Shown piece by piece: positions 43,472 through 53,172 of a stretch of DNA of 64,000 nt. Position numbers and translations under genes: made by a program. Within the stretch, counting starts at the first letter, position 1, and each line of letters opens with the position of its first letter. Origin of the DNA: Pseudomonadota bacterium (GTDB lineage: Bacteria > Pseudomonadota > Alphaproteobacteria > Rhodospirillales > Magnetospirillaceae); the NCBI GenBank assembly GCA_021793155.1, contig JAJYTF010000008.1, forward strand, positions 62,001 through 126,000, written 5' to 3'. The notes under the pieces were generated by a model, which saw nothing but the letters and a program-made list of their open reading frames with translations, was not told the DNA's origin and did no database searches.

Positions 43472-45535
43472 CTATGCCTCCAACTGCCGGACGCCTTCGA
43501 GGAACTGGCTGACACGGTCATGCAGAAGCTTGGCGCGGCAGGCGGTGGCAGCGGTTTCGTCCAACATGTGGCGCGCGGCACTGCCCATTTCGCCGGCTTG
43601 CTGAGCGGCCCAGGTGATGTTGGTGGCGACCAATTCCGTGCCTTGCGCTGCGGCATTGGCATTGCGGGCGATCTCCTCGGTGGCTGCACCCTGCTGTTCG
43701 ACCGCTGTGGCGATGGTTGACGAGATGCCGTTGATCTGCTGGACCGTATGAACGATGGAGCGGATGGCGCCCACCGCCTCCTTGGTCGCCGCCTGGATGC
43801 TGCCGATCTGCTGCCGGATTTCGTCGGTTGCCCGCGCGGTTTGGCCGGCAAGGTTCTTGACCTCGGTGGCGACGACGGCAAACCCCTTGCCCATGTCGCC
43901 CGCCCTTGCCGCCTCGATGGTGGCATTCAACGCCAGCAGGTTGGTCTGGCCGGCGATATCCGAGATCATGGTGACCACATCGCCGATGTGCTGGGCCGAT
44001 TCGGCCAGGCTGGTGACCAGTTCGTCGGTCCGCCCGGCCGCCATGGCGGCGTGGCTGGTGATGGAGGCCGATTCGTTCACCCGCGCGGCGATCTGCGCGA
44101 CCGAAGCAGCAAGTTGTTCAGCCGCCCCGGCCATGGTCTGGACATTGGCCGAAGCCTGGTTGGATGAGGTGTCGACGTCGCTCATCTGCCGCGAGGTCGT
44201 CTCGGCGACCCCGGTGATGTCGCGGGCCTTCGCTTCCAGTTCGTGCACCGATCGGGCGACGCCCTGGACAATTTCGTCGACTTCGCGGTCGAAACTGCGG
44301 GCCATCTGTTCGAGCTGCTCGGCCCGCGAATGGATCGCGCGTGTCTGGCGTTCCTGCTCGGCCCGCAGGCGCTCGACCGCTTCTGCATTCTCCTTGAAGA
44401 CCTGGGCGGCGGTTGCCATCCGTCCGATTTCGTCCTTCCGGTGCACGCCGGGGATTTCGGTGCCGATCTGGCCGGCCGCCAGCCGCTCCATGGCCGCCTC
44501 CATCGCTGCCACCGGGCGGGTGATGGAGCGTTGGAAGACCAGCGAGGCCAGCAGGTATGCGACCGCGGCAAAACCGCCGAAAGCGATGGTCCGGAACAAG
44601 ACCGCCGCGCGGGTTCGCGCCTGGCTCTCGGTGGCGCGGCTGCTGCCTTCGCGTGCCGCTTCGAATAGGGCGTCCACCTCAGGCTGGGCCGCTTTGAAGT
44701 GCGAGCGCACTTCGGCCAATTGTTTCACCATCGACAGCGTGGTGTCGGAATACGTCGCCATGTCCGCGATATAGGTGTTGAGCAACTGGTGAAATTTATT
44801 GCGGGTGGCGGGATCGAGTTCGCTGGCGTCGATCTTGAGGTCGAACTCGTTGGCCCAGCGTTTGTGGCGCCGCAGGAAGGATGGGTCTTTGAACTGCACG
44901 AAATCCTTTTCCGCCAGCCGCATCTGCAACATCCGGGCGACCATCGCGTCCTGGTTTGGCCAGACATCAAGTTCCGTCTGGATCGCTTTGAGAGAGGCCG
45001 CCAGCTTCGCCTTGAGTCCTTCGTCCTCGGTCAGCCCCAGGCGTTCGGCATCGCCGACCAGCTTTCCGAAGCTGTCGTTGATAGCCTTCAGGTCGGTGTC
45101 CATGGCTTCCAGTTCCTTCGATTCCCCAGCCGCGACGACAAGGGAGCGAAGCTCGCCGAGATCCTTCAATGCCAGGGCCGAGGTCTGGTGAAACAGCTCG
45201 ACCGAACCGCGGTTCCCTTCATTGACGTAGGTGTTCTGGGCTGCCTGCATCACCAGCAGGTCCGCCCGGATGTCCGAGGCAAGGCGGGTCATCCGGCCGT
45301 AAGCCAGTTGTTCGGCGATGGCTTTCGAGGTCTTCATCTCGCCCCAGCCGTAGAAGGCGGCGAAGACCAGGCCGGCGCCCAGGGCCAGCATGACCAGAAT
45401 GTGGAAGCGCCAACCGATCGGCCAATCGCAAAGCACAGGAATGTCACCGCTCTGCCAGATACGGGAAAGGCGGAGCGCTTCCTCATTCATTGTAATTGAT
45501 GAATTAGTTGTGCTGTAAATGGTGGCAATGCTCAT
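43472..45535 (-). CDS. Methyl-accepting chemotaxis protein with helical-bundle sensor domain
   Basis: The 687-residue receptor has a membrane helix ([21 protein letters not shown]), a periplasmic domain of about 270 residues that looks all-helical (HBM-like length), a second membrane helix ([18 protein letters not shown]), HAMP ([20 protein letters not shown]) and the signalling domain with [20 protein letters not shown]. The start is ATG 45535, because GGGGAG lies eight bases before it; ATG 45490 has no ribosome site. Ligand unknown. Confidence 0.88.
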   Translation of the reverse strand: MSIATIYSTTNSSITMNEEALRLSRIWQSGDIPVLCDWPIGWRFHILVMLALGAGLVFAAFYGWGEMKTSKAIAEQLAYGRMTRLASDIRADLLVMQAAQNTYVNEGNRGSVELFHQTSALALKDLGELRSLVVAAGESKELEAMDTDLKAINDSFGKLVGDAERLGLTEDEGLKAKLAASLKAIQTELDVWPNQDAMVARMLQMRLAEKDFVQFKDPSFLRRHKRWANEFDLKIDASELDPATRNKFHQLLNTYIADMATYSDTTLSMVKQLAEVRSHFKAAQPEVDALFEAAREGSSRATESQARTRAAVLFRTIAFGGFAAVAYLLASLVFQRSITRPVAAMEAAMERLAAGQIGTEIPGVHRKDEIGRMATAAQVFKENAEAVERLRAEQERQTRAIHSRAEQLEQMARSFDREVDEIVQGVARSVHELEAKARDITGVAETTSRQMSDVDTSSNQASANVQTMAGAAEQLAASVAQIAARVNESASITSHAAMAAGRTDELVTSLAESAQHIGDVVTMISDIAGQTNLLALNATIEAARAGDMGKGFAVVATEVKNLAGQTARATDEIRQQIGSIQAATKEAVGAIRSIVHTVQQINGISSTIATAVEQQGAATEEIARNANAAAQGTELVATNITWAAQQAGEMGSAARHMLDETAATACRAKLLHDRVSQFLEGVRQLEA

Positions 45536-45795
45536 TTCTGGCACTCCCCACACTCCTCTTCAGTATATGCGATTTGTCTTGCTAAGACCTAGCCGATCAA
45601 CGGCGGCAGCAAAAAGACACTTTTATGAAACTTTCTTGAAATGGCGCTCTGTGGCCAAGTGTATTCAATTTTATTTAATGACAATTCATTCGCCTCTTGA
45701 GCCGACAGGTGAGCGTAACGGTTGAACCGCGGCTCCGTTGAGGTGATTTTCTGAGGTCGGAAGCAAGTTTCGGGAACGGATTGACGGAGGATTGA

Positions 45796-46221
45796 ATGAG
45801 GTGGCACGGGCTGAAGCAATTTGGCAGGGGAATCCTGACGGCGGCTGCGCTTCTGGCGGCCATGCCCTCGATGGCGGAGGAGGCGCAGCATGCACAGCAG
45901 GCACCCGAAGCGGCCAATGGCTCGATTCTGCTGACCGTGTTCTTCCGGCACGACCAGTCGAAGACGCTGGATGAAATCAACCAACATCTGCGCCAGACCG
46001 GCTATTTCAAGCGGTTCCCACCGCCGGGGATCGAGGTGGTGTCCTGGTACGTGATGATGGGCATCGGCCAGGTGGTCACCCTGCGGGTGCCGGCGGATCG
46101 TCTGCGCGAGGTAAATCGGGTGATCGAGGAAACGGCCTGGGGAGGCTATCGTACCGAGTTCTACCCCACATACGACTTCAAGGCGGTTGCCGAGGCGCAA
46201 CACGAGGCGGCCCAGAAATAA
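45796..46221 (+). CDS. Small periplasmic protein of unknown function
   Basis: The 141-residue protein has a signal peptide (ILTAAALLAAMPSMAEE). The mature part has an alpha-beta pattern: GSILLTVFFRHDQSKTLDEI, INQHLRQTGYFKRFPPPGIE, VVSWYVMMGIGQVVTLRVPA and RLREVNRVIEETAWGGYRTE. This resembles a ferredoxin-like dimeric alpha-beta barrel domain, but I do not recognise the family. A strong ribosome site GGAGG precedes ATG 45796. Confidence 0.65.
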   Translation: MRWHGLKQFGRGILTAAALLAAMPSMAEEAQHAQQAPEAANGSILLTVFFRHDQSKTLDEINQHLRQTGYFKRFPPPGIEVVSWYVMMGIGQVVTLRVPADRLREVNRVIEETAWGGYRTEFYPTYDFKAVAEAQHEAAQK

Positions 46222-46253
46222 AAAAAGATGCGCCGCATTGGCTGCGGCGCATC
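46219..46253 (-). terminator. Rho-independent terminator of the lactate permease transcript
   Basis: Read on the minus strand, an 11-bp perfect stem (arms GATGCGCCGCA/TGCGGCGCATC, 46243-46253 and 46227-46237) with a 5-base loop is followed by seven T residues (46226-46220). It lies about 100 bp beyond the lctP stop. The stop codon of the convergent plus-strand gene is inside the T-run, so the element may also slow that transcript. Confidence 0.85.
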
Positions 46254-46270
46254 GAGGCGGCGTTGCGGCA

Positions 46271-46337
46271 AATCAATCCGTTGGTGGGCCGCCTTATCCA
46301 GACGCTTGGGAACCAAGCGTCTGGGGCGGACTACCAG
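46271..46337. repeat. Diverged partial copy of the 123-bp element
   Basis: TTGGTGGGCCGCCTTATCC and then CAGACGCTTGGGAACC, AAGCGTCTGGGGCGGACTA match the hairpin-bearing half of the element in the same orientation as copy 2, with several changes and without the other half. It lies between the lctP stop and its terminator, so lctP mRNA would include it. Confidence 0.65.
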
Positions 46338-46354
46338 GGGATTTGCCGTAATGC

Positions 46355-48001
46355 TCAGGGAATCATGAATGGCAATAGATAGGCCTGGATCATCGTGAGG
46401 ATGCCGACGATCACCACGAAGAACAGGCTGTGCTTGATGGTAAAACGGAACAGGTCGGATTCGTGACCGACCAGACCCACTGCCGCACAAGCCACGGCGA
46501 TGGATTGCGGCGAGATCATCTTGCCGGTGACCCCGCCGGTGGTGTTCGCCGCGACTAATAGCGTGTCGGGTGCGCCGATCTGGTGGGCGGTGTTGGCCTG
46601 CAGGCTGCAGAACAAGGCGTTGCTCGACGTATCCGAACCAGTGAGGAAGACCCCCAGCCAGCCCAGTACCGGCGAGAAGAACGGGTAGGCCGAGCCGGTG
46701 CCGGCAAGCAACAGGGCCAGGGTCGAAGACAGTCCGCAGTAGTTGGCGATGAAGGCGAAGGCGACCACCATGCCGATGGTGTAGATCGGTCGCAGCAGTT
46801 CCTTCACTGTCTCACCGAAGGCCTTGGCCGCGTCGCCCGGCTTCATGCCCAGGACGAGCATCGACAGGATCGCGGCGAAGAGGATCGCCGTGCCGGTGGC
46901 CGACAGCAGGTTGAGGTCGTAGCCGGCGGCGTAGGGTGTCGGCTTGGCAACGATCGGCGCTGCCTTGATCACCAGCTTGTCGAGGCCGCCGATGTCGAAG
47001 TGCAGTGTCGTTCCGGCCAGCGGGGCTCCTTTGGCGAACAGGGCCTTGAACCCGGGCAGGCTCCAGATGGTCACCATCAAGGTGAGGATGAGGAACGGTG
47101 ACCAGGCCTTGAAGATCTGCGCGTGCGTAAAGCCATGGGCGGTCTTTTCCAGCGTGGCTTCCTCCGTCTTGAAACGGAAGATCTCCTTCGGATGCCAGAT
47201 CTTCAGGAACACGGTGAGGCTTACCAGGCTGACCAGAGCCGAGATGATGTCCGGCAGTTCCGGGCCGATGAAGTTGGACGTAAAGAACTGGGTGATGGCG
47301 AAGCTGCCGCCAGCCACCAGGATGCCCGGCCAGGTTTCGCGAACGCCCTTCATGCCGTCCATCACCAGAACGATCCAGAACGGGACGAATACCGACAGGA
47401 ACGGTAGCTGGCGGCCAGCCATGGCGCCGATTTTCATCGCTTCCATGCCGGTGACCTTGCCGGCCATGATGATCGGAATACCCATGGCGCCGAAGGCCAC
47501 CGGAGCGGTGTTGGCGATCAGGCACAGGCCCGCGGCGTAAAGCGGGTTGAAGCCCAGGCCGACCAGAAGCGCCGCGGTGATGGCGACGGGGGCGCCGAAT
47601 CCGGCGGCGCCTTCGAGGAAGGCGCCGAAGGAAAAGCCAACCATGAGCATCTGCAGCCGCTGATCCTCAGTGATCGAAATGACCGAGGACCGGATGATCT
47701 CGAACTGGCCGGTCTTCACCGTAATCTTATAAAGGAAGACGGCTGCGACGATGATCCAGGCGATCGGCCACAGGCCGATGAAGAAGCCATAGAGTCCCGA
47801 AGCCACGGCCATCGAGGCGGGCATGCCATAGAACAATATGGCTACGGCCAGGGCGATGGCGACCGTGATGGTTGCCGCCACATGGCCCTTCATGCGCAAC
47901 ACGGCCAAGGCGACGAAGAAGACGATGATCGGCAATGCGGCGATCAATGACGAGAGCCATAGATTGCCGAGCGGATCGTAAATCTGCGTCCAAGTTTGCA
48001 T
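46355..48001 (-). CDS. lctP: L-lactate permease
   Basis: This inner-membrane carrier of 548 residues has about 12 to 14 helices and the LctP pattern: start [60 protein letters not shown], and near the C-terminus [16 protein letters not shown] and [20 protein letters not shown]. It imports lactate (and glycolate) with protons. The frame stays open to 48055, but ATG 48001 is the family start. A palindrome upstream may be its operator. Confidence 0.95.
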   Translation of the reverse strand: MQTWTQIYDPLGNLWLSSLIAALPIIVFFVALAVLRMKGHVAATITVAIALAVAILFYGMPASMAVASGLYGFFIGLWPIAWIIVAAVFLYKITVKTGQFEIIRSSVISITEDQRLQMLMVGFSFGAFLEGAAGFGAPVAITAALLVGLGFNPLYAAGLCLIANTAPVAFGAMGIPIIMAGKVTGMEAMKIGAMAGRQLPFLSVFVPFWIVLVMDGMKGVRETWPGILVAGGSFAITQFFTSNFIGPELPDIISALVSLVSLTVFLKIWHPKEIFRFKTEEATLEKTAHGFTHAQIFKAWSPFLILTLMVTIWSLPGFKALFAKGAPLAGTTLHFDIGGLDKLVIKAAPIVAKPTPYAAGYDLNLLSATGTAILFAAILSMLVLGMKPGDAAKAFGETVKELLRPIYTIGMVVAFAFIANYCGLSSTLALLLAGTGSAYPFFSPVLGWLGVFLTGSDTSSNALFCSLQANTAHQIGAPDTLLVAANTTGGVTGKMISPQSIAVACAAVGLVGHESDLFRFTIKHSLFFVVIVGILTMIQAYLLPFMIP

Positions 48002-48181
48002 GCTTGCTCCTGCGAATCGGCCGACAGCCCTTCTGTCTGGATGTGAGCACCGCACGTCCTCCGCCCCTGGCGATCAGTCCCACGGCTCCGACGCTCCCCG
48101 TTCGATACGGGGGATGGCGGTCGTCTCGGCTGCTCCCCCCAAATTGGTGTTCGGCACCCTTTTCGAACTTATCGGATGGCA

Positions 48182-48200
48182 TGGTAAATTGATTTTACCA
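48182..48200. promoter_or_regulatory. Palindrome TGGTAAA-N5-TTTACCA upstream of lactate permease
   Basis: Perfect 7-bp arms around TTGAT, about 180 bp before the lctP start. GntR/FadR-type lactate regulators (LldR) bind TGGT/ACCA-type palindromes, although their usual spacing is shorter. The rest of the 260-bp gap between lctP and the lpxR remnant holds nothing recognised. Confidence 0.4.
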
Positions 48201-48261
48201 ATGATGTAAAGTGGGCAACAACGCGGACCATGAGTCCGGCTGTGGTTTATCGCCCGAACAG

Positions 48262-48723
48262 TTACCAAAACCGGAACGACAGAGTGACCATGCCGAAGCG
48301 ATCTTCGCCCCGCTGCCCGCAGAATTCCTTGGCTCGTTCGGCCACAGTGAACTCTAGCTGCGGGAGGTCCGTCCAGAATAGCGAAGCTCCCGCCAGCAGG
48401 TCGGCAACCAGGGGCTTCTTGTCGACGCTGCGGCTGCTTTCCCAAATGTTGCCGTCGAGGAAGATGTTGCGGGCGACGGCGCGGCCCCGGGTGCCGACGA
48501 AAAGGTGCCAACCGAGGAGACCCTGTATGCGGTCGGCATCGAACCAGGTGCCGGAGATGCTCGGTCGGATATGCGGTGGGCCGTAGTCGGCAGCCAGATC
48601 CTGGCCGACCCGCAGCAGGATGCCGGCTTCGCCATAGGTGAACACGTTGCCGCCGGTCGCTCCCATTTCAGGGATGGCGTCGACGCCGACGACGCCCTGC
48701 GGGAAATTACTTGCCCTGGGAAT
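48262..48723 (-). pseudogene. lpxR: 5'-truncated lipid A deacylase (lpxR)
   Basis: An open frame of about 150 residues carries the C-terminal half of LpxR (DUF2219): GATGGNVFTYGEAGILLRVG, GLLGWHLFVGTRGRAVARNI, FLDGNIWESSRSVDKKPLVA and the terminal RFGMVTLSFRFW with final aromatic residue. LpxR barrels are about 300 residues with a signal peptide and N-terminal catalytic residues; these are missing, and a stop (TAG) closes the frame at 48724-48726. The neighbouring pseudouridine synthase gene starts about 100 bp beyond the break. Not expected to be functional. Confidence 0.75.
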
Positions 48724-48827
48724 CTAGCGCGTCGCCGATTGGCGCAAACCTGCCGAGGTTCAGGGGTGGCCGGGGGTTCCCGACATATGCCGGAATATGC
48801 GATTATGCGTTGCCCTCGCTGGAAAGA

Positions 48828-49544
48828 ATGCCTGTGACATCCGCCGATCTCGTTTCCCGTATCCTCTATCGCGACGCCATGATGCTTGTCATCGACAAGC
48901 CTTCGGGTCTGGCGGTCCATGCCAGCGGCCGGGATGACGATCATTTGGGAAAATACCTCGACCTCCTGGCCTTCGGCCTTCCGCAGCCGCCCGAACTGGC
49001 CCATCGGCTCGATCGTGAAACCTCGGGCTGTCTCGTCTTGGGCCGGCACCGCCAGGCGTTGAAGCGCCTGGGCGGGCTGTTCGCCACACGGCGGGTGGAG
49101 AAGGTGTACTGGGCGGTGGTGGTCGGCGACCCTCCGGCTGAATGCGGCTGCATCGATCGGCCCTTGGCCAAGATCGAGGCTAACACGCGGCACTGGCGGA
49201 TGAAGATCGACCCCCGCGGGCAGTCGGCGATCACCGACTGGCGTCTGCTGGGGCACAGCGGCCGGCTGTCGTGGCTGGAATGCCGTCCGCGGACGGGCCG
49301 TACGCACCAACTCCGCGTGCATCTCGCCTCGATCGGTTGCCCCATCGTCGGCGATGGAATTTACGGCAGAGGCACCGCCGACCTGGTGGACGGGCGCCTG
49401 CACCTCCATGCCCGTGCCGTGGCCTTGCCGCTGTATCCGAAAAGGCCGCCGGTCACGGCCGTGGCGCCGGTGCCGATCCACATGGCGGAAAGCCTGGCAG
49501 CCTGCGGCTGCGGAGAGTTGACGGAAGACGAAAAAGATCAGTGA
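48828..49544 (+). CDS. RluA-family pseudouridine synthase, copy 1
   Basis: The 238-residue enzyme converts uridine to pseudouridine in RNA. The catalytic motif is AHRLDRETSGCLVLGRH with the Asp, preceded by LVIDKPSGLAVHASG and followed by CRPRTGRTHQLRVHLASIG. There is no S4 domain, so it is of the short RluA/TruC type. The substrate site is unknown. A second paralog is at 51454, with panE and a response regulator between them. Confidence 0.88.
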   Translation: MPVTSADLVSRILYRDAMMLVIDKPSGLAVHASGRDDDHLGKYLDLLAFGLPQPPELAHRLDRETSGCLVLGRHRQALKRLGGLFATRRVEKVYWAVVVGDPPAECGCIDRPLAKIEANTRHWRMKIDPRGQSAITDWRLLGHSGRLSWLECRPRTGRTHQLRVHLASIGCPIVGDGIYGRGTADLVDGRLHLHARAVALPLYPKRPPVTAVAPVPIHMAESLAACGCGELTEDEKDQ

Positions 49545-49602
49545 ATGGCCAGATCATCGCGCATTGATGGCGATGACGGGTGAGAGAAGGAAGGAGAAGA
49601 CG

Positions 49603-50535
49603 ATGCGGGTATTGGTCGTCGGTGCAGGGGCTGTCGGAGGCTATTTCGGCGGACGCTTGCTGGAAGCGGGACGGGACGTCACCTTCCTCGTACGCCCGCG
49701 CCGCCGCACCCAGTTGGCCGCCGACGGGCTGGTTATCAGCAGCCCGTTCGGTGATGCACGTCTGTCGCCGCTGACGGTCTCGGCAGAAGAGATCACCGGC
49801 TCCTGGGATCTTATCGTCCTGAGCTGCAAGGCCTATGACTTGCCGAAGGCGATCGACGCCATTGCCGGCGCGGTCGGGCCGCAGACCATGATCCTGCCGC
49901 TGCTTAACGGCATGGCCCATCTGGACGAATTGGAGCGCCGGTTCGGTGCCGACCGTGTCCTCGGCGGGTTATGCTCCCTGGCCGTGACGATGGACCAGCA
50001 GGGGGCGATCCGCCATCTGAACCAAATGCACAACCTTGCCTTCGGCGAGCGCCGCGGCGGGGAGAGCGAAAGGATCAAGGCTGTCGCCGAACTGATGGGG
50101 CCGGCCAAGTTCAGTTGGCGGGCCAGTACCGATATCATTCTCGAAATGTGGGAAAAATGGGTCTTCCTGGCGGCCCTGGCTGCCGGCACATGCCTGTTGC
50201 GTGCCAGCGTCGGCGATATCGTGGTGGCGGGCGGGAAAGACATTCTGCTCGGCCTCGTGTCCGAGAGCCAATCGGTGGCCGAGGCGGCTGGCTACGGTGC
50301 TCGAGAGGAGGTGCTCGACAAGAGTCGGGGGATGCTGACTGCTGTCGGCTCACCGCTGACCGCGTCGATGCTGCGCGACCTCGAGAGCGGCGGTCCCATC
50401 GAGGCGGACCATGTCATCGGCGACTTGTTGCGGCGAGCCCAGGAAAGCGCTCTGACCGTACCGTTGCTGCGGCTGGCTTATCTCCACCTCAAGGCCTATG
50501 AGGCGCGCCGCCAGCGGGAAGCGACGCCTTCGTAA
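49603..50535 (+). CDS. panE: Ketopantoate reductase family protein
   Basis: The 310-residue NADP-dependent reductase of the PanE/ApbA family starts MRVLVVGAGAVGGYFGGRLL with the Rossmann glycines. It continues with DLIVLSCKAYDLPKAIDAI (catalytic-region Lys), LPLLNGMAHLDELERRFG and the C-terminal EADHVIGDLLRRAQE. Ketopantoate reduction for coenzyme A synthesis is the standard role, but the family includes other 2-oxoacid reductases. The ribosome site AAGGAGAAG precedes ATG 49603. Confidence 0.85.
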   Translation: MRVLVVGAGAVGGYFGGRLLEAGRDVTFLVRPRRRTQLAADGLVISSPFGDARLSPLTVSAEEITGSWDLIVLSCKAYDLPKAIDAIAGAVGPQTMILPLLNGMAHLDELERRFGADRVLGGLCSLAVTMDQQGAIRHLNQMHNLAFGERRGGESERIKAVAELMGPAKFSWRASTDIILEMWEKWVFLAALAAGTCLLRASVGDIVVAGGKDILLGLVSESQSVAEAAGYGAREEVLDKSRGMLTAVGSPLTASMLRDLESGGPIEADHVIGDLLRRAQESALTVPLLRLAYLHLKAYEARRQREATPS

Positions 50536-50733
50536 ATTTCCTCCGGTCGGGGCCGTCTTACCCGGCGAGGGGCAAGAACCAAGCCCGCGCAGCTGACCCG
50601 AAATCGCGCCATTGGCGTGGGTTTATATTACCGGTATATGAAAATACTCGGATGATAACTTGGCACGTCTTGCTTGCCGCAAATAAAAACTCTTAGAGTC
50701 CCCTCGAAGTGATCAATCACTGGAGGCAAAGGA

Positions 50734-51444
50734 ATGGTTTGTCTGGCAGTCGCTGTCGACGATGCCGGCCTCCGCCAGGAAATGGTCGTCGAACTTGGGC
50801 GACTGGGATTTGCCGTTACTGGTCTGGCGGACCGCCAACTGCTGAGGGAACATCTGACGGATGAAGGGTGCGACGTGGTGATCCTCGACTGGGGGAGGCG
50901 CCACGACGATGACGAGACCTTGGCCTACCTCCGCGAAACCTATCTGGGGGGCGTCGTTCTGCTGTGCGGCGACAACGTCGAGACCCGCGTCCGCGGTTTT
51001 CGGGCGGGAGCCGACCTTCACTTGCCCTGGCCGCCGGATATTCGCGAACTGGCGGCGGCGACGGAGAACCTGGCCCGCCGCATTTGTGTGCTGCGCGCCG
51101 CCGCAGCCAGCCCGGCAGGCGCCGAGGATGGGGCACCGTCTTGGTTGCTCGATACGGTGAAGTGGGAGTTGACGATCCCGGACGGTCGGAAATTGCCGCT
51201 GACGGGCGGCGAATTCCGCTTTCTCGGCTGCCTGATGGCGGTTCCCGGCCGGCCGGTCCCACGGGCGGAAATCATCCGGGCTCTCGGCTACCTCGAGGAT
51301 GGCTACGAGCCGCGGAGCCTCGACGCCGTGGTGCGGCGCCTGCGCCGCAAGGCGGAACGCGTGCTCGGCATCGAATTGCCCATCCGTGCCGCCCATGCCC
51401 ACGGCTATGTGTTCATCGCTGCCGCCCGTGGAGGTTTGGGATAG
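50734..51444 (+). CDS. OmpR/PhoB-type response regulator with atypical receiver
   Basis: The protein has 236 residues: a receiver domain (1-118) and a winged-helix DNA-binding domain (about 135-232) with LPLTGGEFRFLGCLMAVPGR, RSLDAVVRRLRRKAERVLG and HAHGYVFIA. The receiver keeps the acidic pair (VDDAG) and a phospho-Asp candidate (VVILDWG). The conserved Lys-Pro is replaced by Leu-Pro (ADLHLPWPP), and the Thr/Ser position reads Cys (LLCGDN). It may therefore respond without normal phosphorylation. No kinase is adjacent. The ribosome site GGAGG lies upstream. Confidence 0.82.
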   Translation: MVCLAVAVDDAGLRQEMVVELGRLGFAVTGLADRQLLREHLTDEGCDVVILDWGRRHDDDETLAYLRETYLGGVVLLCGDNVETRVRGFRAGADLHLPWPPDIRELAAATENLARRICVLRAAAASPAGAEDGAPSWLLDTVKWELTIPDGRKLPLTGGEFRFLGCLMAVPGRPVPRAEIIRALGYLEDGYEPRSLDAVVRRLRRKAERVLGIELPIRAAHAHGYVFIAAARGGLG

Positions 51445-51453
51445 AATTCGCCA

Positions 51454-52128
51454 ATGAACGGCGAAGATCTTCGATCCCGCATCCTTTATCAGGATGCCAA
51501 TCTTCTCATTGTCGACAAGCCTGCCGGCCTGGCGGTCCATGGCGGGCCACGGACCACAGTGCATGTCGAGGGAATGCTGCCCGCCTTGTCGCTGGGCTAT
51601 CGGCATCCGCCGCGCCTGGCCCACCGTCTGGACCGCGATACCTCGGGTTGCCTGGTGCTGGCCCGCCACGCGAAGGCCTTGTCGCGTCTTGGCCGGCTGT
51701 TCGGCGCCGGGCGGATTGAAAAGGTCTACTGGGCAGTCGTGCAGGGGACGCCCAACGGCGAACATGGGCGCGTCGAGCTGCCGTTGCGCAAGGTGACCAG
51801 CCGCGACGGGTGGCGCATCGAGGGAACGACGTCCGGCCAAGCCGCGGTCACCGACTGGCTGCGGCTTGGCGGGGCGGATGGCATGACTTGGCTCGAACTT
51901 CGTCCGCACACCGGGCGGACACATCAAATTCGCGTGCATTGCGCCTCGGGCCTGCAATGCCCCATCCTCGGCGATCCGGTTTACGCGCCGCCCTCGGAGC
52001 GGCCGCTGCACCTGCTCGCCCGTGCGGTCTCCGTGCCCTATTGGGCTGACCGACCGCCAGTTCAGGTCGTGGCCCCGCCGCCGCCGCACATGGAAGCCGC
52101 CTTACGCGCCTGTGGCTGGGTTCCGTGA
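51454..52128 (+). CDS. RluA-family pseudouridine synthase, copy 2
   Basis: The 224-residue paralog of the protein at 48828 shares SRILY-DA and VDKPAGLAVHGG near the start, the catalytic AHRLDRDTSGCLVLARH and LRPHTGRTHQIRVHCASG. The two proteins have the same length class and align along their whole length. The gene starts nine bases after the response-regulator stop, so they are probably co-transcribed. The RNA target is unknown. Confidence 0.88.
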   Translation: MNGEDLRSRILYQDANLLIVDKPAGLAVHGGPRTTVHVEGMLPALSLGYRHPPRLAHRLDRDTSGCLVLARHAKALSRLGRLFGAGRIEKVYWAVVQGTPNGEHGRVELPLRKVTSRDGWRIEGTTSGQAAVTDWLRLGGADGMTWLELRPHTGRTHQIRVHCASGLQCPILGDPVYAPPSERPLHLLARAVSVPYWADRPPVQVVAPPPPHMEAALRACGWVP

Positions 52129-52136
52129 CAGCGCTG

Positions 52137-53105
52137 TCAGAAGGGTGGGCGTTCCGTCAGTTTCCGGCGGACGATCTCGGCGACCTGCCGGGTGTCGTCG
52201 AGCGGTTCGTAGGCCCAGCTGTCCAGTTTACCGTCGAATCGGCGGGTCAGGCCGTCGACCTCCAGACCTTGGTGAAATCGACGGAACTTGTCGGATCCAC
52301 CTTCCAGGTCGACAATATAGACCGGTTTGCCGGTGGAGCAGGCTTCGCAGACCATGTTGACGCTGTCGGCGGTAACCACCAGGAAATCCGCCGTGGCCAG
52401 ATAGCCGAGATAAGGATTGTCCCCCCGGCCGTCCCAGATCTCGCCGGGCAGTCCGGCGAGATGGCGGCGCAGAGCCGCTTCATTCTCGGCGCCGGTGCGC
52501 CGCGACGGGGTCACCATCAACGCCGCGCCATGGGTGCGGGCCAAGGCGGCCAAGCGCTCGGCCAGGCGTTCGGCGATCGCCGGCGTCAGGCGATGGGCTC
52601 CGCTATTGCCGCCCACCAGGACAGCGATACGCGGATGGGGCAGGTGTCCAAGGCGTTCGGCAAAACGGCTGGCGGCGGCCGCTAATTTTTCCGCACTGAC
52701 CTTGTGCAGGGCGCCTTTGGTCACGATCACATTGGCACCGCGCAGGCGGTCGTGGCGCGGCACCACCACCAGGTCGAAATGGCGGGGATGGATGCCCGGA
52801 TCCTGAATTTGGACGCGGAATGTGCGGCCCCGGCTCATCCGGGCGATCGCCAGTGACGAGGAAACGCTGTGGCGCCCGGTGGCGATGAGGATGTCCGGCA
52901 AGGGGCCGTCCAACTGGTCGCCCTCGGCGGCGAGCGACCACCGGTTGCCGAGGCGAAGGAGGAATGGGCTCAGCTGCTTCCATGGCGTGCGCAGCCGCAC
53001 GCGCTTGATCACCGGATCCAGTCCCAATCCCTCGGCCAGGCCGACACACTGGTTTTCCATGCCGGCCTTGCCGTCGGTGACCACCCAGCAACTCAACCCA
53101 CCCAT
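52137..53105 (-). CDS. ELM1-family (mitochondrial fission ELM1-like) protein
   Basis: This 322-residue protein has the ELM1/DUF1022 pattern: CWVVTDGKAGMENQCVGLAE at the start, DILIATGRHSVSSSLAIARM, QIQDPGIHPRHFDLVVVPRHD, IAVLVGGNSGAHRLTP, and near the end ADFLVVTADSVNMVCEACST. The fold resembles GT-B glycosyltransferases of the MurG type. In alphaproteobacteria such genes often lie near lipid A or nucleotide-sugar genes; the enzymatic role is not established. Its stop lies eight bases from the convergent pseudouridine synthase stop. Confidence 0.85.
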   Translation of the reverse strand: MGGLSCWVVTDGKAGMENQCVGLAEGLGLDPVIKRVRLRTPWKQLSPFLLRLGNRWSLAAEGDQLDGPLPDILIATGRHSVSSSLAIARMSRGRTFRVQIQDPGIHPRHFDLVVVPRHDRLRGANVIVTKGALHKVSAEKLAAAASRFAERLGHLPHPRIAVLVGGNSGAHRLTPAIAERLAERLAALARTHGAALMVTPSRRTGAENEAALRRHLAGLPGEIWDGRGDNPYLGYLATADFLVVTADSVNMVCEACSTGKPVYIVDLEGGSDKFRRFHQGLEVDGLTRRFDGKLDSWAYEPLDDTRQVAEIVRRKLTERPPF

Positions 53106-53172
53106 CTCTATCCTCTGTCCCGCTATTGCGCAGTTGCCGTGTATACTAGAGATCCCTGAAAGGGAGAATGCC

